Below are positions 1-7,181 of a DNA stretch of 64,000 bases, in pieces. Under the pieces are notes generated by a model that ran no database searches, was not told where the DNA came from, and saw only the letters and a list, made by a program, of their open reading frames with translations. The DNA comes from Palsa-948 sp964481195. GTDB lineage: Bacteria > Bacteroidota > Bacteroidia > Palsa-948. The stretch covers positions 17,897-81,896 of the forward strand of contig CAYZTB010000010.1 of the NCBI GenBank assembly GCA_964481195.1, given 5' to 3'. Position numbers and translations under genes: made by a program. The first letter of the stretch is position 1. Each line of letters begins with the position of its first letter.

Positions 1-1
1 G

Positions 2-430
2 ATGATTGCCGATGCATTAAATGTTCCTTTTTGTTATGTTAGAGCAGAGGCTAAAGTTCATGGACTCACTAACTTGATAGAAGGAGTTGTTGGGGCAGGT
101 CAAAAAGTTGTGATTGTCGAAGATTTAATATCTACAGGAAAAAGCAGTTTAAAAGCAGTTACTTCTCTGAGAAATGCAGGTTGCATTGTTCAAGGCATGA
201 TTTCTATTTTCACTTATAATTTTAAGATAGCATCCGATGCTTTCAAAAAAGAGAAATGCCCTGTATATCACCTTTGCGATTACGAAACATTAACTAAGCA
301 AGCACTTAAAAAAGAAGTGATAACTAAAGCAGATTTAGCACTTCTTAAATCATGGCGTGAAGCCCCAGAAAAGTGGGAACAAGATGGCAAAGAGCCGGTT
401 CGCCCTTTTGGAGGGCTTGGAATGAAGTAA
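2..430 (+). CDS. pyrE: Orotate phosphoribosyltransferase, 3' part
   Basis: C-terminal part of orotate phosphoribosyltransferase, which joins orotate to PRPP to make OMP in pyrimidine synthesis. The PRPP-binding motif is visible as VVIVEDLISTGKSS, matching the hydrophobic-ED-(ST)TGKS signature of this family. The window begins inside the gene, so the N-terminal part (roughly 70 residues by comparison with the usual ~210) is missing; the ATG at base 2 is internal. The C-terminus (EAPEKWEQDG, then GGLGMK) is intact. It is followed 24 bases later by an SRPBCC protein in the same direction, so the two are probably co-transcribed. Identity is well supported by the motif and overall fit. Confidence 0.93.
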   Translation: MIADALNVPFCYVRAEAKVHGLTNLIEGVVGAGQKVVIVEDLISTGKSSLKAVTSLRNAGCIVQGMISIFTYNFKIASDAFKKEKCPVYHLCDYETLTKQALKKEVITKADLALLKSWREAPEKWEQDGKEPVRPFGGLGMK

Positions 431-454
431 TTCCTACCTACAACTAGAAATGTC

Positions 455-847
455 ATGAAAATAGAAAGCGACAAATCTGAAATTAATAAGTCGGCTGCAG
501 AGGTTTTTACTTTTTTAAGCGATTTTAATAATTTTCAAAAGCTAATGCCCCCTCAGGTAACTAATTGGCAGAGCACCCAAGATGACTGTTCCTTTACAAT
601 TAGCGGAATGGCTACTATTGGAATGAAAATAGACGAGAAGACACCTAACTCATTAATTAAAGTTTCATCAAACGGAAAAGTTCCATTTAATTTTAAGCTA
701 GATATTGTTTTAACCGAGGTTACTCCTACCCAAACTTCTGGTCAGCTTATTTTTGATGCAGATGTAAATCCAATGATGGCGATGATGGTAGAAAAACCAT
801 TACGAAATTTTTTTAATTTGCTTGCTGGAAAAATGAAAGAGCTATAA
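455..847 (+). CDS. SRPBCC (START-like) family protein
   Basis: A 130-residue protein with the pattern of the SRPBCC/polyketide-cyclase superfamily. It begins MKIESDKSEINKSAAEVFTF, where the first strand leads into the helix typical of 'polyketide cyclase' and coenzyme Q-binding proteins, and ends in an amphipathic C-terminal helix. There is no signal peptide or membrane segment, so it is probably cytosolic and binds a hydrophobic ligand; the ligand cannot be read from sequence. It lies directly downstream of pyrE, an arrangement I recall as common in Bacteroidota. The family call is good; no specific function is supported. Confidence 0.8.
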   Translation: MKIESDKSEINKSAAEVFTFLSDFNNFQKLMPPQVTNWQSTQDDCSFTISGMATIGMKIDEKTPNSLIKVSSNGKVPFNFKLDIVLTEVTPTQTSGQLIFDADVNPMMAMMVEKPLRNFFNLLAGKMKEL

Positions 848-883
848 CAAGCAATTCTCTTTTATCTACTTATTATCCTATAC

Positions 884-1987
884 ATGCTTGACAATAAAAA
901 CTCCGACTCATTCGCTCAAGTTATATTACCAAGCAAGGATCTCACTGCTGATTTAAACTTCTTTACTAAATTAGGATTCCGGCTCGATAATATTTTTCCT
1001 TCGGATGATCCTGCCGTTGCCATGATGTCTGGCTATGGCTTGCATTTACGTATTGACAAGAACGACATCACCCCTACTGCTACTCTTCATATATTAACTG
1101 ACAATCCCGAAAAGATAGCTGAAGGAAAAACTGAATATACTGCACCTAACGGAACAAAAATAATTATAAAGCCTCTATCCTACAAGGTACATACTCCAGC
1201 TACTCAGCATAAATTTGAAGTTCGACAATTACAAGATAAAGATCCGTGGGTAATCGGAAGAGCGGGAATGTTGTATCGCGATTTAATTCCTGATAGATTA
1301 GGTGGAAGCATTATAGCATCACATATTCGCATTCCAAATGGCGGTCCTGTACCCGATATGGTTCATTACCATACCATAGGATTTCAATTAATATTTTGCT
1401 ACCGTGGTTGGGTTAAGCTAGTTTACGAAGATCAGGGACCATCTTTTATCTTATCTGCTGGAGATTGTGTAACGCAACCGCCTCAAATCAGGCATCGCGT
1501 GCTGGAGGCATCAGATAATTTAGAAGTCATTGAAATTGGTGTTCCAGCCGAACACATGACTACCATAGACCATGTAATGGAATTGCCAACTGGAAAACAC
1601 ATTCCCAACAGGGAATACCAAGGGCAATTATTTTGTCATCATCAAGTAAAAAATGCTAAGTGGGAACCTTGGCGAATAAATGGCTTTGAATTTAGAGACA
1701 CAGGCATCAATAAAGCAACTAAAGGAGTTGCATCTGTTCATGTTGCTCGACCAATGAAAACAAACAGCAGCCCACAAGCTACATCTCACAATACTGATAT
1801 CCTATTTTCATTTGTCATGAAAGGTCAGTTAGAGCTATTTGCTGATGGATATGAAAAAAGAAAATTAAATAAAGGTGATGCCTTTGTAATTCCTCCCAAT
1901 CTAAAACATCAAATCACAAGTTTTTCTGAAGATTTAGAGATGCTTGAAGTTTCTTTACCCGGTGATTTTACCACCACTTCCTACTAA
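884..1987 (+). CDS. VOC-like / double cupin protein
   Basis: A 367-residue soluble protein with three modules. Residues ~10-70 look like half of a glyoxalase/VOC fold (VILPSKDLTADLNFFTKLGF, then GYGLHLRID). Residues ~150-225 form a first cupin with an HYH metal-type motif followed by QLIFCYRG and a later PPQIRHRV histidine. Residues ~300-360 form a second cupin (GQLELFADGYEKRKLNKGDA) that keeps PPNLKHQ but lacks the HxH pair. The first cupin is therefore the likely metal site, while the second may be structural. No substrate can be assigned; sugar or aromatic dioxygenase/isomerase activity is possible. It ends 5 bases before the convergent TetR gene. Confidence 0.7.
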   Translation: MLDNKNSDSFAQVILPSKDLTADLNFFTKLGFRLDNIFPSDDPAVAMMSGYGLHLRIDKNDITPTATLHILTDNPEKIAEGKTEYTAPNGTKIIIKPLSYKVHTPATQHKFEVRQLQDKDPWVIGRAGMLYRDLIPDRLGGSIIASHIRIPNGGPVPDMVHYHTIGFQLIFCYRGWVKLVYEDQGPSFILSAGDCVTQPPQIRHRVLEASDNLEVIEIGVPAEHMTTIDHVMELPTGKHIPNREYQGQLFCHHQVKNAKWEPWRINGFEFRDTGINKATKGVASVHVARPMKTNSSPQATSHNTDILFSFVMKGQLELFADGYEKRKLNKGDAFVIPPNLKHQITSFSEDLEMLEVSLPGDFTTTSY

Positions 1988-1992
1988 TAGAT

Positions 1993-2670
1993 TTAAATAT
2001 TTTTTATACATGAAAATATTAAATCTTCTAAAAAGGCTACTAATTTTTTTTCGTCATTAGTTGATCTAAAATCTGTTAGCGAAGGGAGATTTTTCATGTA
2101 ATAAGTCTGTGAATGCGCCATCTCAATAATTGTTGAAGCAAGAGATCTAGGAAATTTATACTTAGAATTATTCTCGCTTATTATATCTGCTATACGCGCA
2201 CAAAGATCTTTATATGGTTTAAATAGCTTGGCCTCATTGTATTTCTTTACATGTCTAGTCAAATAAGATTTCGCACCTTCTGACATTACAATTTCATATA
2301 GTATTGTTTCGTTAATATATGGGGTACTTGAATCATCCACTACGGGTGCTGATAAAAGCTTAATTACCGTTTTTAATTTTATTTCAGGCTTAGAAATATT
2401 ATTAGTTTGGTAATTCAAGCGGTACTCCATCCAACTCCAATACCAATCTACTATATAGATAAGGAAAAGTAATTTATTTTCAAAGTACCTATATATACCC
2501 GCTTCTGTTGTGCCAATTTCTATTGCTAGTTTTCTGAATGTAAACTCCTCAAAACCAATACGATGTATCAAAATAATTCCATTCTGAATGATTTTAACTC
2601 CAAGCTCTGTTTCTTCCGGGTTACGAAGGAACAGGTTTTCATTCATATTTATTTTTAAGTAAACGCTCAT
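1993..2670 (-). CDS. TetR/AcrR family transcriptional regulator
   Basis: A 225-residue regulator. The N-terminal helix-turn-helix is clear around residues 40-70 (FTFRKLAIEIGTTEAGIYRY followed by FENK), the classic TetR signature ending in YRYF. The rest is a helical ligand-binding domain without recognisable specificity. A second in-frame ATG at 2646 (MNENLFLRN) would give a 217-residue form, and either start is possible. The gene is divergent from the SulP-carbonic anhydrase genes, and a 12-bp perfect inverted repeat lies in the shared intergenic region. This suggests, by inference, that it represses that operon and perhaps itself. Confidence 0.85.
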   Translation of the reverse strand: MSVYLKINMNENLFLRNPEETELGVKIIQNGIILIHRIGFEEFTFRKLAIEIGTTEAGIYRYFENKLLFLIYIVDWYWSWMEYRLNYQTNNISKPEIKLKTVIKLLSAPVVDDSSTPYINETILYEIVMSEGAKSYLTRHVKKYNEAKLFKPYKDLCARIADIISENNSKYKFPRSLASTIIEMAHSQTYYMKNLPSLTDFRSTNDEKKLVAFLEDLIFSCIKNI

Positions 2671-2691
2671 TCAAATAATATTTGACGTAAA

Positions 2692-2742
2692 AGTAATAAT
2701 ATTTTATTTAACAGTAACACTATTTAATATAATATTATTACT
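2692..2742. promoter_or_regulatory. 12-bp perfect inverted repeat, candidate TetR operator
   Basis: The arms agtaataatatt (2692-2703) and aatattattact (2731-2742) are exact reverse complements separated by 27 bases. They lie between the divergent TetR and SulP genes. The right arm abuts the SulP -7 box, so a bound repressor would block transcription. The repeat is AT-only in a very AT-rich spacer, so chance is a real alternative. Confidence 0.45.
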
Positions 2743-2749
2743 ATCTTTG
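2742..2749 (+). promoter_or_regulatory. Promoter -7 box of the SulP operon
   Basis: TATCTTTG matches the Bacteroidota -7 consensus TAnnTTTG and lies 27 bases before the SulP ATG. No good TTTG -33 box is visible upstream. Confidence 0.55.
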
Positions 2750-2776
2750 TATTCATAAACCACTAAACTACAAACA

Positions 2777-4324
2777 ATGAAAGATATTTTCAAAGACATT
2801 AAGCATGATTTTCCTGCAAGTATAGTAGTATTTTTTGTTGCAGTACCACTCTGTTTAGGTATTGCACTTGCATCAGGCGCTCCTTTATTTGCCGGTATAA
2901 TAGCAGGTATAATTGGAGGAATAGTAGTTGGTGTTGCAAGTGGTTCTCCACTTGGAGTAAGTGGACCGGCTGCAGGTTTAGCAGTGATTGTATTAACTTC
3001 CATCGCTGCACTTGGCGGAAATTGGGAAGCTTTCTTAACTGCAGTAGTATTAGCAGGACTAATTCAACTTGCATTAGGATATGCAAAAGCAGGGTTTATA
3101 GCATATTTTTTCCCTTCATCGGTTATAAAAGGAATGCTTACCGGAATAGGTTTATTAATTATACTAAAACAGATTCCACATGCACTAGGATGGGATAAAG
3201 ATGCAGAAGGAGATGATTCCTTTATTCAAGCAGATGGGGAAAATACATTTTCAGAAATTTTTAAAGCTTTTGAATACATAACTCCTGGAGCACTCCTCAT
3301 AGCAGCAGTATCATTAGGATTGTTGATTTTTTGGGATTCTGTTCTAACAAAAAAACATAAAATTTTTCAATTAATTCAAGGCCCGCTTGTTGTTGTTGTT
3401 TTTGGAATTATCATGAGTAACCTTTTTGCCTCTGGGTTTTTAGGCTTTAGCTTAAACGAGAAGCAGATGGTTAGCATTCCCGTTCCCGAAAATTTATCAG
3501 GATTTTTTACACAATTTACATTTCCCGACTTTTCATCGATTACAAATTTTGAAGTTTGGAAAATAGCTATTGTTCTTGCAATTGTTGCAAGCTTAGAAAC
3601 CCTACTTTGTGTTGAAGCAACTGATAAATTAGATCCATACAAAAGAATAACGCCAACTAACAGAGAATTAAAAGCTCAAGGTTTAGGTAATGTTATCTCT
3701 GGACTAATTGGCGGTTTACCAATTACACAAGTTATTGTTCGCAGTTCTGCAAATATAAATTTTGGTGGCAGAACTAAAATGTCAGCTATTCTTCATGGAG
3801 TCTTCTTGTTATTGAGCGCTATTACTATCGCAGGCGTCTTAAATATGATTCCACTTGCAAGTTTAGCAGCAATTCTATTCATCGTTGGATATAAATTAGC
3901 AAAACCTTCTTTGTTTAAGCAGATGTATAAATTAGGATGGGAACAATTTATACCATTCACAACCACTGTAGTTGCTATTCTTTTAACAGATTTACTAAAA
4001 GGAATTACTATAGGTGTTATCATGGGAATATTTTACACGTTGCGGCACAGCTATAGAAATTCGTATCATATGAAAAATAAACAAACCAATGAATCAGGCC
4101 AAGAAGTTCACCACTTGGTATTAGCAGAAGAGGTTTCTTTTTTTAATAAAGCAAGCGTAATAAAAGCCCTTGATAATATTTCTCCAAATTCAAAAGTAAT
4201 TATTGATTGTAGTAAATCAAAATCTATAGCCTATGATGTGATAGAAATAATTCAGAATTTCAAAATAAATGCTAAGGAGAAAAATATTACAGTAGAAACT
4301 ATAAATTTCATAGAAGCAAAATAA
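2777..4324 (+). CDS. SulP family anion (probably bicarbonate) transporter with STAS domain
   Basis: A 515-residue polytopic membrane protein of the SulP/SLC26 family. The N-terminal signature region (DFPASIVVFFVAVPLCLGIA) and the ASGAPLFAGIIAGIIGGIV segment are typical. About ten to twelve hydrophobic helices follow, then a cytosolic STAS domain from about residue 440 (VHHLVLAEEVSFFNKASVIK). SulP proteins move sulfate, bicarbonate or other anions, often coupled to sodium. The next gene, 29 bases downstream, is a beta-carbonic anhydrase, which favours bicarbonate over sulfate as substrate; that is inference from context. Regulation by the divergent TetR protein is plausible. Confidence 0.88.
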   Translation: MKDIFKDIKHDFPASIVVFFVAVPLCLGIALASGAPLFAGIIAGIIGGIVVGVASGSPLGVSGPAAGLAVIVLTSIAALGGNWEAFLTAVVLAGLIQLALGYAKAGFIAYFFPSSVIKGMLTGIGLLIILKQIPHALGWDKDAEGDDSFIQADGENTFSEIFKAFEYITPGALLIAAVSLGLLIFWDSVLTKKHKIFQLIQGPLVVVVFGIIMSNLFASGFLGFSLNEKQMVSIPVPENLSGFFTQFTFPDFSSITNFEVWKIAIVLAIVASLETLLCVEATDKLDPYKRITPTNRELKAQGLGNVISGLIGGLPITQVIVRSSANINFGGRTKMSAILHGVFLLLSAITIAGVLNMIPLASLAAILFIVGYKLAKPSLFKQMYKLGWEQFIPFTTTVVAILLTDLLKGITIGVIMGIFYTLRHSYRNSYHMKNKQTNESGQEVHHLVLAEEVSFFNKASVIKALDNISPNSKVIIDCSKSKSIAYDVIEIIQNFKINAKEKNITVETINFIEAK

Positions 4325-4353
4325 AAACTCATCAAAATAAAAAATTAAAAAAC

Positions 4354-4998
4354 ATGAAAACACAAACTAAAGAAATGCAAGCATCCATCTCCCCTTCTAA
4401 CGCCTTGGTATTATTAAAAGAAGGGAATAAACGATTTGTAAATAATCTCAAAATAAACAGAAACCTTTTGCAGCAAGCAAACGAAACTTCGGATGGACAA
4501 CATCCTTTTGCAGTTATTTTAAGCTGTATTGACAGCAGAACATCTGCCGAATTAATTTTCGATCAAGGTCTAGGAGATATCTTTAGCGTTCGTATAGCAG
4601 GAAATATTTCGAATGAAGATATTTTAGGAAGCATGGAATTTGCATGTAAGCTAGCGGGTTCGAAAATTATAGTTGTACTAGGGCATACAAAATGCGGTGC
4701 GGTAAAAGGCGCCTGCGACCATGCTAAAATGGGAAATCTAACTACGCTGTTAAGCAAAATAGAACCTGCCGTAAACGCTGAAACTTCTGTTAAAGAAAAT
4801 AGAACATCCGGAAATGCAGAGTTTGTTGAAAAAGTTTCTACCTTAAATGTAAAACAAACAGTTAAAGCTATCATGGACAAAAGCCCTATTTTGAAAGAGA
4901 TGATAGAAAAAGGAGAGATTGGAATTGTTGGGGGTACTCACGATATCTCTACTGGCGAAGTATCCTTTTACGATGATTCTACAATATTAAAAGCATAA
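4354..4998 (+). CDS. Beta-class carbonic anhydrase
   Basis: A 214-residue beta-carbonic anhydrase interconverting CO2 and bicarbonate. The zinc ligands are visible: Cys58 in SCIDSRT, His111 and Cys114 in GHTKCGAVKGA. The Asp-Arg pair of the CxDSR motif is intact, so the enzyme should be active. There is no signal peptide, so it is cytosolic. It sits between a SulP transporter and a DUF2490 outer-membrane protein (only 6 bases before the latter), in what looks like a three-gene operon for inorganic carbon uptake or pH balance. Length is normal for the bacterial family. Confidence 0.93.
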   Translation: MKTQTKEMQASISPSNALVLLKEGNKRFVNNLKINRNLLQQANETSDGQHPFAVILSCIDSRTSAELIFDQGLGDIFSVRIAGNISNEDILGSMEFACKLAGSKIIVVLGHTKCGAVKGACDHAKMGNLTTLLSKIEPAVNAETSVKENRTSGNAEFVEKVSTLNVKQTVKAIMDKSPILKEMIEKGEIGIVGGTHDISTGEVSFYDDSTILKA

Positions 4999-5004
4999 CA
5001 GAAG

Positions 5005-5718
5005 ATGAATCGAGTTTCCTCGAAATCTATTTCTGTATTTATAGTATTTTTTTTATTAAAAATAACTTTATCATTTAGCCAGTCTCCATCCAATACAATT
5101 GGGGGCTGGCTAATGTTTTTTAATCAAACTAAGATCCATAAAAACTGGAGCTTACATTCGGAAATTCAATACCGAAGTTATGAGATAGCTCCAAACTCAG
5201 AACAACTGTTAATTAGAGCAGGTATTAATTATCATATTTCCAGCAGCACCTCTGCAACAATTGGATATGGAAATATTACAAATTATGCATATGACAACAC
5301 TATAAATCCAGGCATACAAGTTGCTGAAGATCGTATCTGGCAGCAATTTGTAATGAAAAATAATACTGGAAAGTTTTTTTTCGAGCACCGATATCGCTTA
5401 GAACAACGATGGATAAATCACCAAAATAATAGTAATCGCTATCTTAATAGGGTAAGATATTTACTAAGAATTACTGTTCCCCTAAACAAAAAAGTAATTG
5501 AAAAGAGTACGCTATTTATTGGTTTTTACAACGAAGTATTTCTTCATTTAACTAATACACCATTTGACAGAAACCGATTATATGGAGCCCTAGGGTATCA
5601 ACTGCTTCCTTCAGCTAACTTACAGGTAGGTTATTTAGCACAAACCGTAGGGACAACTACAAAACAATATATTCAAGTAGCAATAAACTACAATATTGAT
5701 TTAACGAAAAAAAATTAA
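5005..5718 (+). CDS. DUF2490 outer-membrane beta-barrel protein
   Basis: A 237-residue exported protein. It begins with a hydrophobic signal peptide (FIVFFLLKITLSFSQ, cleavage probably after SFS), then shows alternating aromatic beta-strands such as NWSLHSEIQYRSYEI and FFEHRYRLEQRWI. The latter is the hallmark of DUF2490 proteins. The final strand VQVAINYNIDL fits outer-membrane barrel closure. Function is unknown for the family. Its 6-base gap from the carbonic anhydrase gene implies co-transcription, so it could be an outer-membrane pore for the same anion, which is speculative. Confidence 0.72.
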   Translation: MNRVSSKSISVFIVFFLLKITLSFSQSPSNTIGGWLMFFNQTKIHKNWSLHSEIQYRSYEIAPNSEQLLIRAGINYHISSSTSATIGYGNITNYAYDNTINPGIQVAEDRIWQQFVMKNNTGKFFFEHRYRLEQRWINHQNNSNRYLNRVRYLLRITVPLNKKVIEKSTLFIGFYNEVFLHLTNTPFDRNRLYGALGYQLLPSANLQVGYLAQTVGTTTKQYIQVAINYNIDLTKKN

Positions 5719-5734
5719 TTCTTTTTCAAATCTT

Positions 5735-6499
5735 CTAACAATATTCAATTTCCTTTAAATCACATTCTATAGTTTCGTTTTTGTCAGTATCCAAAAGCAA
5801 CTTACCAACTTTTGAAACCCCTATAATTTTTGCCTCCATAAACACTCCTTTATATTTATACTTCCTCCACTCATTGATTTGATAGAGGCTTTCTTGATAA
5901 ACATTGTCAATTTCTGATATTTTTCCTGATCGGAGTTCTAGATATCTTTTTTCTATATATACACAGAGTTCTGCTACGCAATCATCTAAATGGTAATCTG
6001 TCCCAGACACTATTTTTAATGACGTTGGATTTATTAATGAATTTGAAAATGTTTCTTGATTCACATTTATCCCAATTCCTATAATAGAATTTTGAAATTT
6101 ATTTGCATTTAGCGTATTCTCAATTAAAATGCCTGCTACTTTTTTATGATCAACATAAATATCATTGGGCCATTTAATTTTTATTTGGGGGTAAGAGTTG
6201 TATTTAGACAACATTGCCACTATAAAACCCATAACTCCAATAGAAACAGCCTTATTTAATTGAAACTGCTTATCGGGCTCTAAAAAAGCAGGCAATAATA
6301 GTATACTTAATGTTATATTTTTATTGGGAGTACTTTCCCAAACAGAACCACGCTGCCCTCTTCCTTGCTCTTGATTACCTGTAATTACTAAAGCACCCTC
6401 AAGCAAGGGCTTTTCACTATTTAAACGAGCTAAAAAACTTGAGGTAGAGTCTGTTTTATCAACTTTTATGAGATTCCTACCTATAAACAGTGCCTTCAT
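5735..6499 (-). CDS. birA: Biotin--[acetyl-CoA-carboxylase] ligase
   Basis: A 254-residue monofunctional biotin protein ligase that attaches biotin, via biotinyl-AMP, to carboxylase carrier proteins. Visible motifs are DSTSSFLARL near the N-terminus, GRGQRGSVWESTPNKNITLS (the biotinyl-AMP loop) and KIKWPNDIYVDHKKVAGILI (catalytic WPND and lysine). The N-terminal DNA-binding domain of bifunctional BirA is absent, so it should not act as a repressor. It is divergent from rsfS, the usual Bacteroidota arrangement. The start at MKALFIGRN is the only good ATG. Confidence 0.93.
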   Translation of the reverse strand: MKALFIGRNLIKVDKTDSTSSFLARLNSEKPLLEGALVITGNQEQGRGQRGSVWESTPNKNITLSILLLPAFLEPDKQFQLNKAVSIGVMGFIVAMLSKYNSYPQIKIKWPNDIYVDHKKVAGILIENTLNANKFQNSIIGIGINVNQETFSNSLINPTSLKIVSGTDYHLDDCVAELCVYIEKRYLELRSGKISEIDNVYQESLYQINEWRKYKYKGVFMEAKIIGVSKVGKLLLDTDKNETIECDLKEIEYC

Positions 6500-6625
6500 A
6501 GCTAATCAAAATAATTTATGCAGCCCTTACATTTAACTACGAATATACAAATCGCCTTCTTATTTTTATTGTTAAAATACCTCATTCTGTATGTTCAAAA
6601 TATAAGCAATAAGAAGGAAAAAACC

Positions 6626-6633
6626 TATCTTTG
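6626..6633 (+). promoter_or_regulatory. Promoter -7 box of the rsfS-ftsH operon
   Basis: TATCTTTG fits TAnnTTTG and lies 14 bases before the rsfS ATG, implying a very short leader. No convincing -33 box is visible. Confidence 0.55.
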
Positions 6634-6647
6634 CGTACTTATAAACT

Positions 6648-7181
6648 ATGAAAATAAAAACTAAGCCTGCTCGTAATAAACAAGCAGATTCACTTCCGTT
6701 AGTACGGCAAATAGTGGATGGTATAGAAGAAAAAAAAGGTAGTAAGATTGTTTGTCTCAGCCTAAAGAAAATATCAAATTCCCCTTGCGATTACTTTGTG
6801 ATTTGCGAAGGTACTTCCAGAACACATGTTCAGGCAATTGCCGGCAGTGTAGAGGAAATCGTTAAAAACAATAAGGGCGGTCGCCCATGGCACATTGAAG
6901 GTTCGCAAAATGCGGAATGGATTTTGATGGACTATATTGACGTTGTAGTACATATCTTTCAACCTCAATTCAGAGAGCACTATGGGCTTGAAGATATGTG
7001 GGCAGATGCTGAAATCGCTAACTTAAAATCTGCAAAAGTTGCTCCTGTAAAAAAGAAGGCTGTAGCTAAGAAAAAAGCTGCACCAAAAAAGAAAGCTCTA
7101 AAAGCGAAAACCGTAAAGCAGACCAAAAAGAAATCTCAAGTGAAAAAGAAACCAGCTAAAAAGAAAGTGAAAAAGAAATGA
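6648..7181 (+). CDS. rsfS: Ribosomal silencing factor RsfS with lysine-rich tail
   Basis: A 177-residue RsfS/Iojap protein. Residues ~15-125 hold the family core: CDYFVICEGTSRTHVQAIAG, then GRPWHIEGSQNAEWILMDYI and VVHIFQPQFREHYGLEDMW. RsfS binds ribosomal protein uL14 and blocks subunit joining during starvation. The last ~50 residues are an unusual Lys/Ala repeat tail (KKKAVAKKKAAPKKKALKAK and similar), making the protein much longer than the ~115-residue norm; such tails probably bind rRNA. The stop codon overlaps the ftsH start (ATGA), so translation is coupled. Confidence 0.92.
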   Translation: MKIKTKPARNKQADSLPLVRQIVDGIEEKKGSKIVCLSLKKISNSPCDYFVICEGTSRTHVQAIAGSVEEIVKNNKGGRPWHIEGSQNAEWILMDYIDVVVHIFQPQFREHYGLEDMWADAEIANLKSAKVAPVKKKAVAKKKAAPKKKALKAKTVKQTKKKSQVKKKPAKKKVKKK

